Below, piece after piece: positions 23,451 to 34,407 of a stretch of DNA of 64,000 nucleotides. The notes under the pieces were generated by a model, which had not been told where the DNA came from, did no database searches, and saw nothing but the letters and a program-made list of their open reading frames with translations. Position 1 is the stretch's first letter. Every line of letters starts with the position of its first letter. Source of the stretch: Mytilus edulis (taxonomy: Eukaryota > Mollusca > Bivalvia > Mytilida > Mytilidae); the NCBI RefSeq assembly GCF_963676685.1, contig NC_092353.1, positions 13,024,361 to 13,088,360 on the forward strand, read 5' to 3'. The translations under genes and the position numbers were made by a program.

Positions 23451-24774
23451 CAGACATGGGGTAATTGAAATATGTAATTGTAATTGACTGTAATTAATTA
23501 CAATTTATCATGTAATTGAATGTAATGTGTAATTGAGCATTTTTTCAATTACATGTAATTGAATGTAATTAATTACATAGCCAAAATTGCCTGTAATTGA
23601 CAATTACTTTTCAATTACAAGTCAATTACATTTGAAATTTTGGATCAAAAGATTAAATCTTGTGTTTTCTCAAAAAATTATTAAAAGCAATAATCTTAAC
23701 AAATGTTGTAAGCTGACAAAGAAAAGCCTTCACAGTATACTTTCTGTATTAACACAACCATGGTAGATTCTTCATTTTGTATTGAATGATAAAAAAAATG
23801 TAGACACATGCCATAATTTTAAAAGAAACCACTAGGAAGTCACTGTCTTGACCTTAATTAGTAGATTTAGATAGATATTTTAAGATATTGATTTAACATA
23901 ATTAACTTTATTCAAGGACTTAAATAACCAATAAATATAACCTCTGGCTATTTGTTTTATTACAAACTATATAATGACTGTTGTTAAACAGATATAAGGC
24001 TAATTAGAGAGAGATAAATATACCCCTAGGGCCTATAGGTACATGTTTAAATTCTTGAAGGGATAATGCATATGACAAAATCTCACTTGCAAAATTTGTT
24101 CACTATATATATGAATGTTGAAAGAAAACATTTTATCAGATTTAAAAATGAGCTCCAAGAGTGTACTGGAACATTTTACTGTTCCTGATGACTTCCAAAA
24201 TGGAAATACTTTCAAAGAAAAATGTATGCATTGTGGCACCCTCATTAGTGGAAGTTATAAAGTTACATCCAACTTTGTTACACATATGAAGGTAATACTA
24301 TATAAGAATTTTAAAAATTAATAAATTCATAATGCTTCTTTTTCATTTCTAATCAGATTTCATTTATCTTATATCCTCTAATAGCTTACATTTAAATTTG
24401 GAAAATATTTTGTTTATTAAATTAATTAGTTGTGATTAAAACTAAAGTTTATTTTTGTTTTAAGAAGTCAGATTTCTAAATCACTTATTTAAGATAAATA
24501 ATTTGAATAAGCTGGGATAAAAATGAAAATCATTTCAAAAAATAAAAAATAGTGCTCTTTTTTTGTATCATTTACAATCAAATAAATTTAAATAAATGTT
24601 CATAGCTTTCCTTTCAAATGTAATTGAAGTAATTAATTACATTTGCCAAGTAATTGGAATGTAATTAATTACATTGGTAAAAAAAGTCAAATGTAATGTG
24701 TAATTTAATTGAAGATTTTGTAATTGTAATTGAATGTAATTAATTACTTTCAAATGTAATTGACCCCATGTCTG
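23451..24774 (+). mobile_element. Nested hAT-type element with perfect 8-bp target duplication
   Basis: The ends 'cagacatggggt' and 'accccatgtctg' are inverted repeats. CGTATTTG flanks both sides (23443-23450 and 24775-24782), the 8-bp duplication expected for hAT. Subterminal regions (23451-23640, 24615-24765) are packed with 'gtaattg' motifs on both strands, likely transposase-binding sites. It is 1,324 bp and encodes only a BED finger fragment, so it is non-autonomous. Confidence 0.9.
24148..24290 (+). pseudogene. hAT transposase first exon (BED zinc finger) remnant
   Basis: The frame reads MSSKSVLEHFTVPDDF and then CMHCGTLISGSYKVTSN followed by F-V-T-H-M-K, matching the BED finger C-x2-C-xn-H-x(3-5)-[H/C] layout of hAT transposases. 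A splice-donor-like AAG|GTAATA follows at about 24291, and the catalytic part is absent before the right end. An ATG at 24115 would add 11 residues. Confidence 0.75.
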
Positions 24775-25509
24775 CGTATTTGGAGAAGGATTCCATTAAC
24801 ATATACCCATCACAAAAGTGATGTCCAGGACAATTCCATTATATCTTACGATTATCCTTCGTAAAAGCTTTTATATTATATGGTACATAGACTCAGCTCT
24901 TTTCAAAGCAGAACCAACTACATTGTACAATGAAAGTTCCCACCATGTACTAGGTTCCGAAGCTGCACATAACTCATTACAATTAAAGATGTATTTCAAC
25001 TTCAAGCCATATAGTTCCCCTATTGAACTATGTATTCTACTTACTAGTAGACTTGGTACAATCAAAAACCTGATAAAAATTTGTTCAAATGAGGCCTTTG
25101 GAAAATAGTGGAATAAATTACTTTTGGAGTGTCAAAATTGGTCCTACTTGATAAATTGCATGCTTATAATTGGTGCTTTTGATTTTTCTACCCAACATAC
25201 AACTTCGCCTCATAGTCTTATTCAGAAAAATTCACACACCTCATTAAATGGGCATTTAAAAAAGTCAGAATGCGAATATATATATTCAAACTCTTTCAGG
25301 TTATTTTTTAATAGCAACAAACAAAAGAACTATGTCAACTGGACCTACTTTGATACCATAACTGCCCTTGAATTTTTAATAGATATAATTTTTGTCTCTT
25401 TGACATATTCCTCATTTCCATTCTCAATTTTATTACACATTATTTAAATTACAAACATGTGTGAGTTTTGATATTTGTACAAAAATAAATGCTAAAAAAG
25501 TATTACATA

Positions 25510-26200
25510 ACAAATAAACAGCTACGCCATGAGTACATGATACGCCCGTCACCTTTTTGAAATATTCGATAACTTCTCAATGTCATATCAGATATTTATA
25601 AAAATCAGTCAATATATATCATGTATATAAACAATACATCAAAGTTTCATGAGAACTACAGAGAACATTTTTGAGTTATTGTCCGAAAACTGGAAAATAC
25701 CATCTTTTTTAATGAATAAACCCCTTAACTGAATAACATTAAAACGGAAATAAAAAAAAATCGAAAGGGCGCTTACAACAATAGACATAAACTATTCAGC
25801 AAAGTTTCATGAGAACTGCTGAAAATGTTTTTGTGTTAATGTCCAAAAACTAGAAAATCCCCCCCTTTTAATTAATAAAAATCCTTAACACGGAAATGTA
25901 AAATCTAAAATTGATAAAAATTGAAAGGGAGCTCATTTCAATAGATATAAACAATTCACCAAAATTCCTTGCAAATTTGTGAAAGGATTTTTGAGATATT
26001 ATCAGAAAACTGGAAAAAACACCATTTTTATTGAATCAAACCCCATTACTCAGAAACTTAAAATCTAAAATTTACAAAAAAAAACAATAGGGAGCTCACG
26101 TCAATAGATATAAACAATTTCCAAAAATTTTATGTTGGTTAAAGAATGTTTGAGTTAATGTCCGACATGTTGATGACGGACGGACAAGAATATACCAAAT
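25510..26200 (+). repeat. Repeat family A, copy 2, diverged
   Basis: It starts 'cgccatgagtacatgatacg', has a core of about four diverged units each with 'aaagtttcatgagaactgc'-like text, and ends near 'gatgacggacggacaag'. The right inverted end seen in copies 1 and 3 is missing. Confidence 0.6.
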
Positions 26201-27849
26201 ACATATCTAGATAATTACATAATTCTGAAAACCATGTTCATAGAAAATGGAATTCATTACAAAGGATTTTACCCGTAATAAGAAATACTGGATTTGTCAA
26301 GGACCCGACTTATTTTAATATTTCATTTACTGTTATCTGTTTTTGTCCATTTCAATTCCTTGTTATCTGTTATAAGCCAAATCAATTTGCTGTTTTGCTG
26401 TTATTAGGACCCCCCTTGCCCCCCCTCTAATACGGTAGTACGGGTTGGGGGCCTTCACCGTTTATGCATGCTTCGGCAAACTTTACAGGTTGAAAGTGAG
26501 AAACATATATTGATATCATACAGAGATGTTAAACAATGATACAATTTAATAAACGAACCTTTCGCTTGAACCAGTATTCCTATCTTTCATTAAGAAAGAA
26601 TTTAAACAGGACTGTTTTCTTGGCCGTGCCATAATGAAATAACCAACCCAACCGCAGGTAGGGCACTTTCGCCTACTTCGTGGGAAACTGAGGTAGGGTT
26701 GTTTTTGAACTTATCAAAGAAATTGTTTATAAAATCCGCAACTACCATGTCACATGGTTTTACTTGAACTGCTAAAAGCTTATGATATTTTTTCACCAAA
26801 CGTAGCACGCCCGCCACGCCCCCGCCTAAATCCGCCCTTATAACTGTCATATTCAGTATGTGGCTAGTCTGACATAGACAGTAGGTCACGTAGTCATGCA
26901 CTGGTGGTAAGCGGATGGTCGTAACTAAGTAACTAAAAGTTACGACCATCTGAATATGGGAGACAACTCTAGGGATAAGTTTTTCTTTTCCGATTTTCGT
27001 GCAGTAAAAGGTTCATTTGAGTCAAACCGCTTGTCTCATATACACATATCGTGAGTTCGTTGTTATTGAAACCAAATTTGACACATAAAATCATTCCAAT
27101 TTTCGTAAAATAGTTATGCAAAAATTCGAGCATGATGGTCGTAACTTTAACTTGTGATGGTCGTAATGTCAACTACAGTATTTTGGATGATGGTCGTAAC
27201 CGACACAAGATGGTCGTAACTTTGAAAGATATCCGTAACTCAATTATTTAGACGAACTTTTACCAAGCTATTTTAAAAGTACTGTGCACATGCATAACCA
27301 TGTTAATAAACTCAGTTGTTATATAAAGTTTACTACAAAAAATATTATTTCATTTGTTACTCTGATAATGGCATGCAGATATTAAGTTAAAGAATTATCA
27401 ATCATACATTTTTTATATGTTCCAAACGACCATCATTTAGGAGAAACAGTGAAAACTAATCAACTCGCATACTGTACGTTAAGGCATGAAATTGTTGAAT
27501 ATTTGCTTTCAGATTTTTTTTTATTTACGACTTTTTATTTCCTGCAATCATGTCGGCAGATGAAATTATTAAACGTACAATTTTGAACAATCTTCTTTAA
27601 TTTTTAATCAGCTATTGCAGTTTTTTAAACCATTGGCTTTCAAATATTCGGCTTTTTGTGAATCATGATTAATGAAAATCCACAAATGCCTGGTGTTTTT
27701 ATCGTGTTGTCTTTATTTTTTATCGATTGCATGACGATCTTGCGGTATATCATTGATAATTGTTCTAAGTATTGGTTCAGAATAAAAACTTAATCCATGG
27801 TGTCGAAATGAACATTGTGTTAACCTAGAAAGTATGAATAAGGTTGAGA

Positions 27850-28135
27850 TATTTTGCAATGCTACACGCGTTGAATTTAAGAGTAAGATCAAATATCAGT
27901 AGTTTGTAGACAGGCTTGTAGCCAGGATAATACTACAAGGTAGAACTAAATGTACTGCGGCAAATATTACATACATATATGCAGGTATATATTTTACAAT
28001 GATACACGCTTTGAATTTAAGAGTAAGATCAAATATTAGTACTTTATAGCCAGCCTTGTAGCTAAGATAATATTACAAGGTAGAACTAAATGTACTGCGG
28101 CAACTATCACATACTTATGCAGGTTGAAAATAATA
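27850..28135 (+). repeat. Tandem duplication, two ~140-bp units
   Basis: 'gaatttaagagtaagatcaa' occurs in both units and 'ggtagaactaaatgtactgc' closes both, with starts near 27857 and 27997. A reversed echo ('ttatcctggctacaagct') follows at about 28228. It lies inside the CACTA-like element. Confidence 0.7.
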
Positions 28136-28519
28136 TTTATGTTATATGTTTATATTGTATGAATGTACTCAGATTTAAAAAACCAGCACGCTGAGTTGAA
28201 GCATAAAGATCTATCTTTAAAATATTATCCTGGCTACAAGCTATGTATGAATACTGTTTGCTGAAGTCCTTTTGCTGAAATTCAAACAAAATAAAATACA
28301 TTATCATCAGTATATAGTAAACAATGTAAATTGCTAACCCCTTTAATATTCTTTAGAAAGAAGTTTAAGGATTCATACTGTGAAGGAATTTTTTTAACTC
28401 GTGTAGTAATTTTGACTCTAAATATGCCTCCTCTAGTAGTGGAAAGATGATCCCAAATTATCAAGCCTGTGCCAGTATCTGATCATAGACTTTGCAATGA
28501 CAAAATACAGAGTGAATCT

Positions 28520-29675
28520 ACCGAGTTAAGAAAGATTGGCAAAATGTGTTTCTCTTTTGGTAACATCAAGTAAATGTTTACAAAATTCAATGCGTAGTCT
28601 TTCTGAAAGAATCTTAGGATAAGCCTGATCTACATTTGTAGTCATAGATTTTTGTTTTTTTAAAGGGTTGAAATATCCCCAAATTTTAGTGCTATATAAG
28701 AGAATAGGTTTTATTGTATGCTCAAAAACATGAAGGCTGTTTTTTAAACTTGGATTCAGTGACAGAAAGTCCTTGCGTAGCTTATGGTAAGCTTTTAACG
28801 CCTTATTATACAATTCTCTCTGAGCGAAGGAAAAAAATCCAGATGCACTAAAAGTTATTCCTTAATATTTACAATGTTGAGCGCAATCAATAAGTCTGTT
28901 ATTAAAATAAAAATCATGTTTGATATGTCTGCCTGTTTTGTTAAAAACAAACACCTTGGTTTTATTGGGATTAATTTTCAAACACCGATCTTAATCCATC
29001 AAGTTTACTTTGAAGTCCTTTTGCTGAAGTTGATAAAAGGCAAGATCATCAGCATATATAGTAAAGAATAGGCTGGTCGTGAATAAACAACAGCTGGATC
29101 AGGGGAACTTTTAACACAATCAGGAAGTTCATTTATAAAAAATTTAAACAAATTTGGACTCAAATTGTCTCCCTGTTTTACTCCAACTTTAGTTCTTAAG
29201 AGATCTCTTACCACTCTTACCATACTCTCTAACTATATTCAATAGCTTAAGTTATATCCCTGGGAGAATGACAGTATCAAAAGCCTTCTGGAAATCAACA
29301 AAGCAGGCAAACACTCTATCTTCTTTTGCATTACAATACTTACTTATAATAGTTTTTAGAATGAACATATGGTCAGATGGTCGTGTTTTCTTTTTTGTTT
29401 TTTATTTTTTGTTTTTTTTTTGTTTTTGTTTTTTTGGTAAACCCAATTTGGCTCTCATCAATGATATGATATTTATCTAAGGATTTACAAAGACGTGTAT
29501 CAAGTATTTTATTAAACAGGCTTCCCCAATGAATCAGTAATTGTAATTCCTCGATAGTTATTAAGATCGGATGCATCATTCCCTTAATGAATTGGGAATA
29601 AAAAACCTGTGGTCCAGGGTTCATGGTATTTTCGATAAGAAAGACACAGATGTATAGCGGATAGCATGGTACCAA
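28520..29675 (-). pseudogene. LINE reverse transcriptase fragment, degraded
   Basis: Minus-strand frames show pieces of a CR1/Jockey-like reverse transcriptase in order: W-G-S-L-F-N-K-I-L-D-T-R-L with D-E-S-Q-I-G-F, then a frame-shifted F-x-K-A-F-D region, then TKVGVKQGDNLSPNLFKFFI, an I-Y-A-D-D-like stretch in another frame, and KALKAYHKLRKDF of the C-terminal part. Many stops and frameshifts and an A-rich tract (29390-29440 on this strand) show it is long dead. Confidence 0.8.
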
Positions 29676-30944
29676 TAGGCGTATTCAGAATTTTCTAAAA
29701 CCACGGGTAATAATTATACCTGAACTTCGAAATTGCACCTTATAATCAGCTTGACTATATACCAAATGACAATACGACTTCTCAAAATCCAGGCTAAGAA
29801 TAAGATGTATGTTGTTTAATTCGATTACGGACCTGCGAATTCGCGGATATGGTCTTGTCTCGAAAACGATCCCCATAACATTATTTTGACTCCTTACTTA
29901 TGCTCTTTCGACTTCAATTTTAAATTGTAATGTTTCTTTTAAATTCCACCTATTAGGTACATACTAGTTTTCAAAAAGTTTATCTTTCCAATACATGCAA
30001 AATATAAAGAAAATAAATCAGGATACTGTTATTTCATGTGATGTCAAATTTGTTAAAAGCGCCTTCTCTTAATTCGTAACTAAGAATGATCATAACCAGA
30101 GCTGTGTGTTAAAATGAATTCTCCACTTTTGAGAATTTATATTGTTATTAAACTTAACAGCTTATAATTAGTTGCCTCTTGGTTGATTTTATACATTATA
30201 TTTTAAGTAACAGTGACTGGTCAATTCATTTTGTATTGTTTTCTTTCCCGATTCGTTCCAATTTTCTTTCCTTTCGCACTTTACAGGTATCCCTCTCTTC
30301 ACCTTTTTTAGTTTTTATCATTTAGTGAAATCAACTTCACAAATATATCATATAATATATTCATATAACAAAAGACACGTTTAAAACTCTTGACTTGTCT
30401 TATTAGGTCCTATTTAATAAAGAGTTACGACCATCACAATTTTTAAAGTTACGACCATTCTGAAAATTTTTGTTTTTTTAGTGACGACCATCATGCTCAA
30501 ATTATTGAATGATCATTTTACGAAAATTGGAATGTTTTTATGTATCAAATTTTGTTTCAATATCAACGCACCGACGATAAGTATGTATGAGACAAGCGGT
30601 TTTACTGAAACATTTTTTTACTGCACGAAAATCGGAAAAGAAAAATTTATCCCTAGAGTTGTCTACCATCTTCGGATGGTCGTAACTTAAGTTACGACCA
30701 TCCGCTTACCACCAGTGGTTATATAGGGGATTTTTTAAAAAGAATTTTGACTAAATATGTTACGTCGATTTCAAGGCGAACAAGATTGCATCAATTCAAG
30801 ATTGTTTCCGCACTTTGAGGATAATTTGGATTGAATCATATGAACTTCATGCCTCGCTAGCTATAATAATTATTAATAAAAAAAAAACCGTCTCGCTTTA
30901 ACAGTAGCCGAGAAAAGGGGACCGATATATCTAATAAACAGCTG

Positions 30945-31955
30945 CGCCATGAGCGCATGATACGCCCGACGTCTTGTGTGGAAGTTTTATGTAATAATCA
31001 TAAATACTTTCTGAGGAAGTTTTAAGCAATAACCATTTATTGTTTTTGAGACACGGCGGGACATGTGAAACCCCCCCCCCCCCTCCCCCACCCTGTTTTT
31101 TTTTACAAATATCACTAAAATAAAATTTTGAATCAAGTATACAGATCTTTGAATTAGTATAACAAAGAAGTGTATACAGTTTCAAGCAATAATCATAAAT
31201 TGTTTTTGAGATACAGCGCGACATGTAAAAAAAAAAACCTCCCCTTTTTTACAAAATACTCAATAACTCAAAAATAAAATTTTGAGTCATCACCAAAAAG
31301 TATACAGATCTTTAGATTAATATAACAAAGAAGTGTGTAAAGTTTTAAGCAATAATCATAAATCGTTTTTGAGATACGGCACGACATGTAAGAAACCCTT
31401 CCCCCTTTTTTACAAAATACTCAATAACTCAAAAATGAAATTTTGAATCATCACCAAAAAGTATACAGATCTTTAGATTAATATAACAAAGAAGTGTGTA
31501 AAGTTTTAAGCAATAATCATAAATTGTTTTTGAGATACGGCGCGACATGTAAAAAAAACCTCCCCCTTTTTTACAAAATACTCAAAAACTCAAAAATGAA
31601 ATTTTGAATCATCACCAAAAAGTATACAGATATTAAGATTAACATAACTAAGAAGTGTGTAAAGTTTTAAGCAATAATCAAGAAACGTTTTGGAGATATG
31701 GTGCGACATGTGAAAAAAACACACCCCTGTTTTAGTTACAAAGTGCCGTAACTCAAAAAGTTTAAATCTTATTTTCACCAAAAAGTATACAGATCATTTG
31801 ACTATCATAAGAAACAACTGTATTAAGTTTCATGAAATTTGGATAAGTCGTTCTCAAGTTAGGGTGCGACATGTTTACGCCGGACAGACGGACGGACACC
31901 GGACATTTGTATACCATAATACGTCCCGTCAAAATTTTGACGGGCGTATAAAAAT
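30945..31955 (+). repeat. Repeat family A, copy 3, with expanded ~162-bp tandem core
   Basis: The ends match copy 1 (16395-17116). The core is amplified: 'caccaaaaagtatacagat' starts near 31290, 31452, 31613 and 31777, a period of about 162 bp. A C13 run lies at 31071-31083. ORFs in this block repeat each other because of the tandem structure and are not genes. Confidence 0.75.
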
Positions 31956-32547
31956 GGCAATATTTGACGGAAACTATCAAAACATATTTTAGAATGATAA
32001 CATTTAGATCCAATAGAATATGTTTGTATGAAATTTTATCTGTTTTAAAATAAAATTTCTCAGAATAATGATGTGCAGCAAATCCCTTTTATGAACATTT
32101 GGCTTAATTATGTATTTACATTTGTAGCTATATTTATCGAACCATTAGCGTTCATAAATAAACGTATCGAAGCTTACTGTTTATACCGTATATCCCGCAA
32201 TAATATTCATTGAAGTCATTTTGACTCTCCGTTCGGAAAATAAGTTGATGTTTCTAATTTATACGACGATATTCGTTGAAATATTGAACAAAAAGATAAT
32301 TTCATATCAACAACTGTGGAATGATGTATTGATTTTAAATGTACTTTTTCGGTAAACGTGAAATTTATTTGCGAGCTTTAGAAAAAGGACGAAAAGCGAG
32401 GCTTGCCGAATTTTCTCTAACTTGTGTAGCAGCGAGAACTTATATAATATGTGGTAAAAAGGGATTTTTCGTGGATAGTTATCACACCTTCCCAAGTTTT
32501 TGGTGGGGTTTGTGCAGCTCAGGTTCTAGTATTCTATGTTGTAAGAT

Positions 32548-33405
32548 ATGGTATGACTGCCAATGAGACAACTCATCACAGAGACCAAATGACATTGAAG
32601 TTAACAATTAAGGTCACTATTCGGTCCTCAACAATTAGCAAAATCCATACTCCATAGTCAATTATAAAAAGGCACTGAATAACAAATGTAAAAAAATTCA
32701 AACGAAAGAACTAACAGTGTGATGTATGTACAAACTGATGAATAATTACCACCACTGAATTACAGGCTACTGACTTGGCACAGGCACATAATACAGAATG
32801 TGGCGGGTTGAACAAGTTTGAAGGCGCCAACCCTCCCTTGACCTAGAACAGTGGTGTAACAGCCCAACAGAAGAACAAATCATATTAAAAAAAAAAACAG
32901 TTGAAAAGGGCTTAACCTTTGTCAGTTAACTGCTAGTAGTCTGTTGTTATTTATGTATTATTGTCATTTTATTTATTTTCTTTTGTTACATCTTTTGACA
33001 TCAGACTCGGACTTCTCTTGAACTGAATTTTAATGTGCGTATTGTTATTCTTTTACTTTTCTACATTGGCTAGAGGTATAGGGGGAGGGTTGAGATCTCA
33101 TAAACATGTTTAACCCCGCCGCAATTTTGCGCCTGTCCAAAGTCAGGAGCCTCTGGCCTTTGTTAGTCTTGTATGATTTTAAATTTTAGTTTCTTGTGTA
33201 TAATTCGGAGTTTAGTATGACGTCCATTATCACTGTACTATTATGCATATTTTAGGGGCCAGCTGAAGGACACCTACGGGTGCGGGAATTCTCGCTACAT
33301 TGAAGACCCATTGGTTGCCTTCGGCTGTTGTTTGCTCTATGGTCGGGTGGTTGTCGCTTTGACATATTCACCATTTCCTTTCTCAATTTTATTAAGTCAT
33401 CAGAT
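32548..33405 (+). repeat. Two adjacent mussel repeats ('caatgagacaac' and 'tttgacatattcaccatttc' families)
   Basis: 32548-32930 holds 'gactgccaatgagacaactc', 'aggctactgacttggcacag' and 'cagtggtgtaacagc'. 33100-33405 holds 'ggggccagctgaagg', 'gtgcgggaattctcgctac' and 'tttgacatattcaccattt'. Both are among the commonest mussel repeats I know; the first recurs as 40355-40680 and inverted as 46420-46745 inside the foldback element. Confidence 0.8.
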
Positions 33406-33620
33406 GGATACAAAACAGAAATATATCTATCACAGTGGACGTGAAAGGGAACCTATACATCCCAACAATACAACGACACTAAGTATATATCTGAGAGTAC
33501 ACACATATTCTGACAGCTAGTCCAAAGCCATCACAACTAATAAAAAATTATACATATCAGACTTTATTCGACTGATGAGAGTTTGCATGTCCCTTTGATA
33601 TCTTTCGCCTCTCTCTGTAC

Positions 33621-34184
33621 ATGCCTTCACAAATAGAAAGGCTTAACGTAAAAATAAGAGAGTTTAATGAGAGAAATTTGTACAAATATGACACAGCTGA
33701 TAAGATAAAAGTTTGTAGAAATAGCAACTTCATTTCAAATGTAAATGTGGTGAAAAAGTTCTTGTATAGGGATTCATTTAGACTCAATAAATTTGAAGGA
33801 GTTCGTGTTTTAGCTGGGAACATACGAAACACTTTATTCCCAAGAACCAGGAACAAGGTTCCACATTCACAAAACAATCTATATGTGAATTCATACAGAG
33901 AATCTCAAAAAGACACAATCAGCAGTAGAAATGATTACAAGTATCCGTACACTACACCTAATAGAAAGAGCAGTAATCGAAGTGATCAAGGACGAAACTC
34001 TGAGACTCCAGCAGGAAACACCTATCAAGGGTCACCCAACACGTACTATGACAGAAAGTTAGCGGATAGTATTGCAACAGCAGTAGCAAGTGTTTTTCAC
34101 CAGTATCATGAATTTGGGTTTCAGAAAAATAAACATAATGTACAAAATGTAGACTATAACAGAATTTATTACTTGTTTTCCTAA
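33621..34184 (+). pseudogene. LINE ORF1-like segment, SGNH-hydrolase-type C-terminus
   Basis: The 187-codon frame includes NVVKKFLYRDSFRLNKFEG and V-R-V-L-A-G-N-I-R, resembling the last block of SGNH/GDSL esterase domains (D-x-x-H-L-N-x-x-G). Such domains occur in ORF1 of several CR1/L2 LINEs. Here the catalytic 'D-x-x-H' reads D-S-F-R, so the His is replaced. The rest is a polar tail. The upstream part of ORF1 is absent. Confidence 0.55.
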
Positions 34185-34407
34185 TTAAAATATGTATTTT
34201 GGTATATATATATTAAGAATTCATTATTGGTTCTAATAATTATTATTATTTTCATAAGATTCTGCAGAAGTTATATTTCTCAGTATTTACTATTAGTATG
34301 TAGATTAGGGATAAATTTAGCCAAGGATGGCAAAAAAAACCCAGTTTTGTAATACTTACACTTTATCATAGTTTTAAAAATACATGTATTTAAAGTAACT
34401 TTCCAGC

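Larger units (their letters stand above)
23166..26427. mobile_element. 3.26-kb element with 'gaggggggcaagggg' inverted ends and 6-bp target duplication
   Basis: The left end is 'gaggggggcaagggg'; the right end is 'ccccttgccccccctc'. Both are flanked by TAATAC (23160-23165 and 26428-26433). Just inside both ends are repeated 'tgttatctgttat' motifs in direct orientation. Open frames at 24818-25108 and 25124-25447 show no recognised transposase. The element holds a nested hAT (23451-24774) and a family A repeat (about 25510-26200). The superfamily is not known to me. Confidence 0.7.
26899..30717. mobile_element. 3.8-kb element with ~300-bp inverted ends starting CACTGGTGG (CACTA-like)
   Basis: The left end 'cactggtggtaagcggatgg' (26899) is matched by its inverse at 30698-30717. 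Inverted similarity extends to about 27245 on the left and back to about 30410 on the right, including 'ccgattttcgtgcagtaaaa' and its inverse. The motif 'gatggtcgtaac' or its inverse occurs several times near each end. CACTG...CAGTG termini with subterminal repeats are typical of EnSpm/CACTA elements, but I find no clear 2-4-bp target duplication (flanks end 'atg' and begin 'gtt'). The interior holds a LINE fragment and no CACTA transposase. Confidence 0.7.

Noticed and set aside
29268-29480. Open frame with an F-rich C-terminus
   Set aside because: It is read through the T-rich tract opposite the LINE fragment.
30481-30690. Open frame 'MTTIMLKLLNDHFTKIG...' on the plus strand
   Set aside because: It lies wholly in the inverted end of the CACTA-like element, and the same peptide appears from the other end (26969-27172).
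33621-34184. Independent esterase gene
   Set aside because: It sits directly 5' of LINE endonuclease and RT sequence and fits an ORF1 tail; the catalytic His position is also changed.
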